DNA from: Candidatus Methanomethylicia archaeon
Lineage (GTDB): Archaea; Thermoproteota; Methanomethylicia; CALHIW01
Assembly (NCBI GenBank): GCA_938030905.1
Contig: CALHIW010000047.1
Span: 1-9,788, forward strand
Length of the DNA: 9,788 nucleotides
Reading direction: 5' to 3'
Shown here: positions 1-5,270 of the stretch, in pieces
Layout: each line of letters starts with the position of its first letter
How positions within the stretch are numbered: position 1 is the first letter of the stretch
Made by a program: the position numbers and the translations under genes
Notes under the pieces: generated by a model
The model's input: only the letters and a program-made list of their open reading frames with translations
Told to the model about the DNA's origin: nothing
Database searches by the model: none

Positions 1-57
1 AACAATACATTTAAGATATGGAATTTAGAGATGAGTTCATATATAAAGCAAGTATAT

Positions 58-90
58 TAACAGCCTTCCATTAAAGAGTGGAAGATGTTA
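58..90. repeat. Imperfect hairpin downstream of glnA
   Basis: CTTCCA (65-70) and TGGAAG (79-84) pair around an eight-base loop, with outer TAAC (58-61) and GTTA (87-90) able to extend the stem across a small internal loop. It lies about 40 nt beyond the glnA stop on the minus strand. No T-run follows in the glnA direction, so it is not a classical terminator. Confidence 0.3.
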
Positions 91-128
91 ATTTTAGCTT
101 TAAGCCGAATTAATTATTATTACAATGT

Positions 129-1487
129 TTACATGTAGAGATACTTATAAATCTCCCATTTTGTAATTTCATTTGGTTTTAGGTTAGAATTATGTTTTAT
201 ATATTCCCTCCATTCCTCCATTTTAAGCTCATAGTATTTCTCAGCAACATCTTTCCCAAATGCTTTAATGCATATGTCGTCACTATGCCATTCTTCAAGA
301 GCTTCTTTTAGTGATGATGGTAGAGTTTTAATACCTAACTCCCTCTTTTTCTCTTCACTTAAGTGATAAATACATTCATCAATGGGATCTCCTGGATCTA
401 TTTTTTTCTTAATACCGTCCATTCCAGCTTCAAATATGGCTGTGTACATTAGGTATGGATTACATAATGGATCTGGGCAACGATACTCTACTCTAATTTT
501 ACATGGTCTTTTTGGATAGTATTCCGGCACTCTTATTAAAGCTGATCTATTCCTTTTACTCCATGCTATGTATATTGGCGCCTCAAATCCAGGTACAAGC
601 CTCTTATAGCTGTTAACTGTTGGTGTTACTATGGCTGATAATGCACGCGAATGTTCAAGTAGTCCTCCAATAAAGTATCTACATATCTGTGAAATTCCAG
701 CGTAGTTATCATTGGTGTCTGCAAATATATTCTCTCCATTGTTTACGGATTTAAGTGATAAATGTACATGTAGTCCATTTCCTGGTTTTCCAATCCACGG
801 TTTGGGCATAAATGTAGCTATCCAATCATACTTTTTTAAAGCTATAGCTTTAGCTACCATCTTATACCATAGAATCCTATCAGCATTGTCTGTAGCTGAT
901 GAAAATTTAAATGTAACCTCATTTTGAGAGTGTCCTACTTCATGATGATGTCTCTCAACGTTAAGATCCATAGTTATAAGTGTTGCTGATAAATCCATTC
1001 TATATTGCTCAGTTAAATCTCTTCCAGGAGATATGTCAAGGTATCTATGATTGTCATGTATATGATCCTCAACTGGAAATATGAGTTCACCGCTAGCTTT
1101 AACAAGATAGAACTCAAGTTCAGCTCCAGCTAATGGCTGGAACCCCTGACTTTTAAGCTTCTCCTCCATTTTCATACATATTTGTCTACTGTCATATTTT
1201 AAAGGGAATCCTTCAGGTACATATATATTACATATAATTCCTCCAACTTTATGATTATAGAAGTAGTCGGGAAATCTTACAAGTGTATTTAGATCTGGCT
1301 TCATGATCATATCGCTTTCCCATATTTCAGCAAATCCTGGAATTGATGATGCATCAAATCCTACTCCATCATTAATAACTTCGGTAGCAACTCTAGCTGG
1401 TATGGTTTCTCCTCTAAGCATTCCAGTTAAATCTGAAAAGCATAGTATAATAAACTCCAAATCATTTACTAAGCTAAGCTTTTCCAT
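129..1487 (-). CDS. glnA: Glutamine synthetase, type I
   Basis: This 452-residue protein has the usual length of GSI and should make glutamine from glutamate, ammonia and ATP in the cytoplasm. Visible landmarks are FDASSIPGF (44-52; D45 matches the ammonium-site Asp), GAELEF (121-126; metal ligands E123, E125), HHEVGHSQNEV (181-191; E183, E190), KPGNGLHVHLS (234-244; H240), NSYKRLVPGFEAP (292-304; R296, flap E302), KRNRS (311-315) and RVEYRCPDPLCNPYL (332-346; R332, E334, R336). All catalytic and metal residues known for bacterial GS are therefore present. One oddity is Ala instead of the usual Gly in the FDGSS motif. The ATG is the only possible start, because an in-frame TAA lies 27 nt upstream, and a TATA box sits about 26 nt before it. 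The gene is divergent from an Lrp regulator. A specialised GS-like paralogue acting on another amine cannot be excluded. Confidence 0.93.
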   Translation of the reverse strand: MEKLSLVNDLEFIILCFSDLTGMLRGETIPARVATEVINDGVGFDASSIPGFAEIWESDMIMKPDLNTLVRFPDYFYNHKVGGIICNIYVPEGFPLKYDSRQICMKMEEKLKSQGFQPLAGAELEFYLVKASGELIFPVEDHIHDNHRYLDISPGRDLTEQYRMDLSATLITMDLNVERHHHEVGHSQNEVTFKFSSATDNADRILWYKMVAKAIALKKYDWIATFMPKPWIGKPGNGLHVHLSLKSVNNGENIFADTNDNYAGISQICRYFIGGLLEHSRALSAIVTPTVNSYKRLVPGFEAPIYIAWSKRNRSALIRVPEYYPKRPCKIRVEYRCPDPLCNPYLMYTAIFEAGMDGIKKKIDPGDPIDECIYHLSEEKKRELGIKTLPSSLKEALEEWHSDDICIKAFGKDVAEKYYELKMEEWREYIKHNSNLKPNEITKWEIYKYLYM

Positions 1488-1509
1488 ATGTTTTTTACTA
1501 AAGTTATTT

Positions 1510-1524
1510 TTTTTAAATTTTCAC
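1510..1524 (-). promoter_or_regulatory. glnA promoter: BRE and TATA box
   Basis: On the minus strand TTTAAAAA (1510-1517) is preceded by purine-rich GGTGAAA (1518-1524), which suits a TFB-recognition element. The centre of the TATA box is about 26 nt upstream of the glnA ATG, so transcription should begin at or next to the start codon and give a leaderless mRNA. The string GAGGTGA here looks like a Shine-Dalgarno site but is over 30 nt from the ATG, with a stop codon between, so it is better read as promoter sequence. Confidence 0.55.
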
Positions 1525-1563
1525 CTCAACTTTATGTTCAATTGTTTTTGGTTTTAAAGATTT

Positions 1564-1572
1564 TTTATAAAA
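1564..1572 (+). promoter_or_regulatory. TATA box of the Lrp-family regulator
   Basis: TTTATAAAA is centred about 54 nt before the regulator ATG, predicting a start site near 1594 and a leader of roughly 27 nt that contains the GAGGG ribosome site. A second AT-rich string, TTTTAAAT at 1589-1596, could instead give a nearly leaderless transcript. Confidence 0.45.
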
Positions 1573-1610
1573 ATGTTTATTAACTCTGTTTTAAATTTAT
1601 CTTGATCTAT

Positions 1611-1615
1611 GAGGG
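1611..1615 (+). promoter_or_regulatory. Ribosome binding site of the Lrp-family regulator
   Basis: GAGGG lies six bases before ATG 1622. It supports this ATG over the out-of-frame ATG at 1609. Confidence 0.5.
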
Positions 1616-1621
1616 ATTGCT

Positions 1622-2098
1622 ATGTTAAGTGAGCTTGATATTAAAATATTGAAGGAGCTAAGTACTGATGGGAGACTGTCATTAAGAAAGCTTGCGGAGA
1701 AGTTAAGAGTTCCAATTGCAACTGTAGCTAAACATGTAAAAAAGCTTGAAAATGATGGTGTAATTAAAGGATATACTTTACGCCTAGATTTTGATAAGCT
1801 AGGCTATGAACTTACAGCAGTTATAGAAGTTACCGTATCTGGTGGTAAGCTTCTAGATGTTGAGAGAACCATAGCTAAAAATCCATGTGTTCAAGCTGTT
1901 TATGATGTTACTGGTGGGGTTGATGTATATGTTATTGCCAAGTTTAAAAATAGAGGTGAATTAAGTTCATTTATTAAAGGTCTATTATCAACACCATATG
2001 TTGAGAGAACAAATACTCATATTGTCTTAACAACGATTAAAGAAGATTTTACAGCTCCGATTTTCCGTAGTTCAGCAAATTCTACCTTAAAAACTTAA
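1622..2098 (+). CDS. Lrp/AsnC-family transcriptional regulator
   Basis: This 158-residue protein has the standard two-domain plan. An N-terminal winged helix-turn-helix (about 1-52, with LRKLAEKLRVPIATVAKHV at 21-39 as the HTH core) is followed by a RAM ligand-binding and oligomerisation domain (about 64-138), which contains the conserved GGVDVYVIAKF loop (98-108). Members bind DNA as dimers to octamers and usually respond to amino acids. The gene is divergent from glnA and shares its promoter region, so control of glnA and of itself is likely, but this is inference from position. The last 20 or so residues (EDFTAPIFRSSANSTLKT) extend beyond the RAM domain. They overlap the 3' end of the convergent AOR gene by 17 bp. 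Start: ATG with GAGGG six bases upstream. Confidence 0.9.
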   Translation: MLSELDIKILKELSTDGRLSLRKLAEKLRVPIATVAKHVKKLENDGVIKGYTLRLDFDKLGYELTAVIEVTVSGGKLLDVERTIAKNPCVQAVYDVTGGVDVYVIAKFKNRGELSSFIKGLLSTPYVERTNTHIVLTTIKEDFTAPIFRSSANSTLKT

Positions 2099-3842
2099 AG
2101 AATATATTTATGGTTTCTCTAATTTCCTCCTCATTCAATAATCCTAGAGGAGTTGGTGTTTCAAGTATTCTTTTTGGTATTCTTAAATTTTTATAGTTGA
2201 ATCCTTCTCTAATCTTAAACATATACTTATACTTAAGTATTTCAACTCCTACCCTAGCTAAACTTTCTTCTGTTAACTCAAACTTTGAGCTAAATCCAGC
2301 AGCTTTTAATGATTCTATAACAGTACTTGATGTATAAATCCCTCTTGCGAATAAACATACTACTAGGCTTGAAAGTATTTGCCTCCATGACTCTTCTTTA
2401 AATAGTGCTTCAGCCATTTCATTTGGTGCTTGTCTTCTTCCTGCTTTAATGTTTTTTTCATCTAAACTGTATCCTGCACTATCTAGGTGGCTGTGTCGTG
2501 AACCAGTTAAATACGTTATATATGTAGCTAAGCCTGTATGATATCCAGGCATTTCATTACCACCAAATGATAATGCGAAATCTAGCCATCCATATTTTGA
2601 TGCTGCATACTCAACTCCTCTAGCTAATGAAGCATAGAATTCATTAGGTTGAGCTACTATTCTTCTCACGGCTTCTATGTATGCATTGTAATCTCCCCAT
2701 TTAAGCTTAATATCCATCGTCTCCCTATCTGTTATTAATCCCTTCTCATAGGCTTCAGTTGCCCAAGCTAATACAACACCTACACTTATTGCATCTAATC
2801 CCTGAACTTCTACTTCATCCATTAATTTAAGCCACCCTATTGTATTGGTTACTCCAAGCATTGATCCTAATGCATAGAGAGGTTCATAATCATATGATAC
2901 CATAGTTGTTTTGTAGAAGTATGGCTCCCTTTCATAAGGCTCTCTTAAAGATGCTAAATGTATACATGCTACCGGACAGTGTATACATGCTACTCTACGT
3001 CCTAAATAATTCTCTGCTAATGTTTCTCCAGATATGTTTACAGCTTCCTCTAAACTTGTTTGTTTAAGATTTAATGATGGTAAAGCTTTAAGCTCGTTTA
3101 GTGGTGTTACATTGTAGGCCGTTCCAAGATCATGATATTTCTTCATGAGTGGTGATTTAATAGCTAAATCAAATATTTTATCGTAAACCTCTCTATAAAC
3201 CCTTGAATCTGGAACCTTTATTGAATGTTTACCAGATATTACCAATGCCTTAAGCTTTTTACTGCCAAATACAGCTCCAAGTCCAAGTCTGCCAAAGTGC
3301 CGGTAAGTTTCAGTTATGACACACGCATAGGATACTAGTTGTTCACCAGCCTTACCAATTCTCATAATTGTTCTAAATCCTGCTCCAGGTTCTAATTCCC
3401 TTATTATTCTACCTACTGTGTAGCTGCTTCTCATCCCCCATATTCCTGAAGCATCTCGGAAATATACCTTATCGCCATGAACTGCAAGATATATTGGAGT
3501 TTCACTAGACCCTCTAATAACAATAGCCCCATATCCAGCCATTCTAATAGCAGTAGCGCTTCTGCCACCTGCATAGCTTTCACCAAGATTACCTGTTAGA
3601 GGAGATTTAAACATAGCAACAGTTTTAGATGCTAGTGGGAAAACACCTACTAATGGCCCAACAGCAAATATTATTGGGTTTTCAGATCCTAGGGGATTAG
3701 CGTTTTTAGGGCATTCCTCAAGTAGAAGTTTAACCGCTACACCTACTCCACCAATATAGTTCTCAAATAGATCAGATCTGTCCTCTATGTGAAAGCTTCT
3801 TCTTGTTAAATCAATATATAGAACTTTACTTAATTCCTTTAT
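2082..3842 (-). CDS. AOR-family tungsten aldehyde ferredoxin oxidoreductase
   Basis: The gene encodes a tungsten-pterin and [4Fe-4S] enzyme of the aldehyde ferredoxin oxidoreductase family; the substrate is unknown. Read from ATA 3842 it has 586 codons without a stop. It contains KVLYIDLT (6-13), YIGGVG (29-34), GPLVGVFPL (62-70), KSPLTGNLGES (79-89), cluster motif CIHCPVAC (C286, C289, C293), EVQGLD (345-350) and SSLVVC (C496). Pyrococcus AOR ligands are C288, C291, C295 and C494, so numbering from ATA matches the family. The first ATG (3614) would remove the N-terminal 76 residues of the pterin domain and cannot be the true start. No ATG, GTG or TTG lies upstream in frame. ATA directly follows the ferredoxin stop and has AGGTG six bases before it. 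The first Asp of both DxxGL(C/D) pterin motifs is replaced, and the usual C-terminal RGWD region is absent. It forms an operon with the polyferredoxin. Confidence 0.85.
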   Translation of the reverse strand: MKELSKVLYIDLTRRSFHIEDRSDLFENYIGGVGVAVKLLLEECPKNANPLGSENPIIFAVGPLVGVFPLASKTVAMFKSPLTGNLGESYAGGRSATAIRMAGYGAIVIRGSSETPIYLAVHGDKVYFRDASGIWGMRSSYTVGRIIRELEPGAGFRTIMRIGKAGEQLVSYACVITETYRHFGRLGLGAVFGSKKLKALVISGKHSIKVPDSRVYREVYDKIFDLAIKSPLMKKYHDLGTAYNVTPLNELKALPSLNLKQTSLEEAVNISGETLAENYLGRRVACIHCPVACIHLASLREPYEREPYFYKTTMVSYDYEPLYALGSMLGVTNTIGWLKLMDEVEVQGLDAISVGVVLAWATEAYEKGLITDRETMDIKLKWGDYNAYIEAVRRIVAQPNEFYASLARGVEYAASKYGWLDFALSFGGNEMPGYHTGLATYITYLTGSRHSHLDSAGYSLDEKNIKAGRRQAPNEMAEALFKEESWRQILSSLVVCLFARGIYTSSTVIESLKAAGFSSKFELTEESLARVGVEILKYKYMFKIREGFNYKNLRIPKRILETPTPLGLLNEEEIRETINIFFKFLR

Positions 3843-4247
3843 TTAAACCACCTTTTCTAATTTAAGTACTTCATGTGGACAGTATTTAGCACAGTATCCG
3901 CAATGGACACATATGTTAGGCTTATTTATTTCACTATTCCAGAATACTGCTTTAACAGGACATGCATCAATACATCGACCACATCCAATACATTTATATT
4001 GATTTAATACAACTCCTCCCCCCTTTCTTATCATCAAAGCATTTACTATACATACCTTTGCACAGGGGGGATCTGAACAAGCCCTACATACAATAACAAT
4101 AAATCCTCTCTCTACACCACCAATAGATCTTACAGCAATCGCAGATTTAGCAAGTCCTCCTTCACCAAAACGTCTTGAGCATGCAAACATACATAATTCA
4201 CAGCCAACACACCGCTCAACATCGATAACTGCTAATCTATAAACCAT
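3843..4247 (-). CDS. Polyferredoxin with four [4Fe-4S] motifs, AOR partner
   Basis: This 134-residue cytoplasmic protein has sixteen cysteines in four groups: C13/16/19/23, C54/57/62/66, C86/89/92/96 and C113/116/119/123. The second group has the CxxCxxxxCxxxC spacing of DmsB/HycB-type subunits; the last two are classical CxxCxxCxxxCP motifs. Four [4Fe-4S] clusters are expected. No signal peptide or Tat motif is seen. It is immediately upstream of AOR with no gap other than its own stop codon, and it resembles the ferredoxin subunits of AOR-type complexes (AorA of AorAB, YdhY of YdhVY, BamC with BamB). It probably carries electrons from the tungsten subunit to a soluble ferredoxin or another acceptor. 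Start: ATG with TTTATAAG centred 25-26 nt upstream, implying a leaderless message. Its frame is the same as that of AOR. Confidence 0.9.
   Translation of the reverse strand: MVYRLAVIDVERCVGCELCMFACSRRFGEGGLAKSAIAVRSIGGVERGFIVIVCRACSDPPCAKVCIVNALMIRKGGGVVLNQYKCIGCGRCIDACPVKAVFWNSEINKPNICVHCGYCAKYCPHEVLKLEKVV
3849..3853 (-). promoter_or_regulatory. Ribosome binding site for AOR, before an ATA codon
   Basis: AGGTG on the minus strand lies inside the last codons of the ferredoxin gene, six bases before ATA 3842. Both the spacing and the match to the 16S 3' end are as expected for a real initiation site, which is why I place the AOR start at ATA. Confidence 0.45.
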
Positions 4248-4268
4248 TATTAAATAATATTCTAAGTG

Positions 4269-4276
4269 CTTATAAA
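4269..4276 (-). promoter_or_regulatory. TATA box of the ferredoxin-AOR operon
   Basis: TTTATAAG on the minus strand is centred 25-26 nt before ATG 4247. It predicts transcription starting at the start codon. The same octamer occurs before the small membrane protein gene and the DHH gene. Confidence 0.6.
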
Positions 4277-4517
4277 CTTAAGCTTAACTATGAGCTTATC
4301 TCTAAATTATTTAGGTTTTTCTTGGTTATGGTTTGTTTGTGGTTTTGATAGGGGGTTTGATTGTTTTTTTCTAGTGCTATTGTTGGTGGGTTGGGCTGAT
4401 TATGGGCTTATCATGATGGTGTTCTATATGATGGGTTTTGATTGATGTTTTATCTACTTCTTAGGAATGCTTTGGGGTTTAAGTGGGGGATATATGGGGT
4501 AGGATATTATTCATTAA

Positions 4518-4637
4518 TGTGGAGGCAAATATACTGTAAATCCTAGAGGTGGGGAACCATATAGTATAGCATCAGATTTATGGGGTCTGCTATTAAAGAT
4601 TCTTGGCTTAAAACCTAATAAGAATAATAAGATATGA
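4518..4637 (+). pseudogene. Fragment of a broken reading frame, family unknown
   Basis: A 39-codon open stretch, ending in TGA, reads like the C-terminus of a real protein: CGGKYTVNPRGGEP followed by YSIASDLWGLLLKILG and a basic tail. The same frame continues upstream through stops at 4515, 4500 and 4443, back to about 4314. I see no start codon or ribosome site. It lies just inside the right-hand inverted repeat described for this region, where a transposase gene would end. I do not recognise the family, so transposase origin is inference from position. Confidence 0.3.
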
Positions 4638-4680
4638 AGCTAACAACAACATACAAAGCCTCTACAACAATAGCATACAT
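4615..4680 (-). other. Possible 21-residue leader-like peptide ORF
   Basis: This very short ORF starts 41 bases after the JAMM stop on the same strand. A good Shine-Dalgarno match (AGGTGA) lies five bases before its ATG. The product, starting MYAIVVEALYVVVSF, is hydrophobic. It overlaps the presumed relic element, so a chance occurrence is quite possible. Confidence 0.12.
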
Positions 4681-4721
4681 AACAATCACCTAAAATACAG
4701 AGCTTAAAGATGAGTTTAAAG

Positions 4722-5096
4722 TTAAACTATTTCTAGCAAAATTCTTTCTCCATCCTTGTTGAAAACAGAAATATTGTTGATGTCTCTATATGGATATGCT
4801 AAAATCATCATTATTACTCCATACATATGATTTAAATCCTCAATTGATGGGCTTAAAACACCGGATGGATGTGAATGCACAGTACCTATAATCGTGGAAT
4901 CTATTGGCAACATGTATGGATTAAATGATGCAAAGTTTTCGCCTTGTATTGTAAATGGAGCTACGAGAATCTCATCAATATATATTTCCTCTCCATTGAC
5001 ACTCCCTCTTAATAACAGTAGTATTTCATGTGGATATCTATCTCTTGCATAGGCTAGTAAAGATTCAAGGAGTTCTGTACTAATATAAACAACCAT
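4722..5096 (-). CDS. JAMM/MPN+ domain metalloprotease
   Basis: This 124-residue single-domain protein carries the JAMM zinc-protease signature: catalytic Glu in PHEILLLLRG (E24), then HSHPSGVLSPSIED with H74, H76, S84 and D87 in the H-x-H-x10-D spacing. All metal and catalytic positions are present, so activity is expected. Stand-alone archaeal members of this family remove ubiquitin-like modifiers such as SAMPs, or process sulfur-carrier proteins; which applies here cannot be told, because no modifier or E1-like gene is in the window. The protein has no membrane segment and should be cytoplasmic. It is 174 bp from the M48 gene upstream and has its own TATA box about 28 nt before the ATG, so it is probably transcribed separately with a leader of only a few bases. 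Confidence 0.87.
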   Translation of the reverse strand: MVVYISTELLESLLAYARDRYPHEILLLLRGSVNGEEIYIDEILVAPFTIQGENFASFNPYMLPIDSTIIGTVHSHPSGVLSPSIEDLNHMYGVIMMILAYPYRDINNISVFNKDGERILLEIV

Positions 5097-5120
5097 AGGT
5101 AACCACTATAAGTTGCTGTT

Positions 5121-5128
5121 ATATAAAA
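5121..5128 (-). promoter_or_regulatory. TATA box of the JAMM protease gene
   Basis: TTTTATAT on the minus strand is centred about 28 nt before ATG 5096, giving a predicted leader of only a few bases. No Shine-Dalgarno motif is evident. Confidence 0.45.
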
Positions 5129-5270
5129 TATACGCTTTTTGGTATAGGGGGCTATTGGTATATCTGCTTCAGGAGTTGATGATTTCAAATTTAATCAGAA
5201 ATTGATGAAGACCTTTAAACATAGAGCAAGCGCCATTCACCATTAGCATCCTATTAGAGAGCAAACTACA

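Larger units (their letters stand above)
4300..4702. other. Gene-free stretch, probable decayed mobile element
   Basis: No intact gene lies between the ferredoxin operon and the JAMM gene. The left half of the plus strand is very G/T-rich (4311-4500: about 61 G against 11 C by hand count), while 4638-4700 is A/C-rich. Three short motifs occur in order and inverted at both ends: CTCT..ATT..TTAGG (4300-4315) against CCTAAAATACAGAG (4689-4702), GTTATG (4325-4330) against CATAAC (4678-4683), and TGCTATTGTTG (4375-4385) against CAACAATAGCA (4665-4675). This suggests worn terminal inverted repeats of an element of about 400 bp, perhaps an internally deleted insertion sequence. Spacing differs between the arms, so the case is suggestive only. 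Confidence 0.35.

Noticed and set aside
712..927. Plus-strand ORF of 71 codons
   Set aside because: It lies antisense within glnA, whose frame has full catalytic motifs; a shadow ORF.
1521..1527. GAGGTGA as the glnA ribosome binding site
   Set aside because: It is more than 30 nt from the ATG, with an in-frame stop between and no alternative start; it fits a promoter element better.
1303..1557. Plus-strand ORF of 84 codons
   Set aside because: It overlaps the glnA 5' end and promoter, low-complexity C-terminus, no recognisable motif.
3612..3614. ATG as the AOR start
   Set aside because: It would drop 76 codons of clear AOR N-terminal sequence, including part of the pterin domain, and would misplace the cluster cysteines relative to the family.
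5177..5210. TTGATGA repeated, resembling C/C' boxes of a C/D RNA
   Set aside because: The base before TGATGA is not a purine and no CUGA D box stands at a suitable distance.
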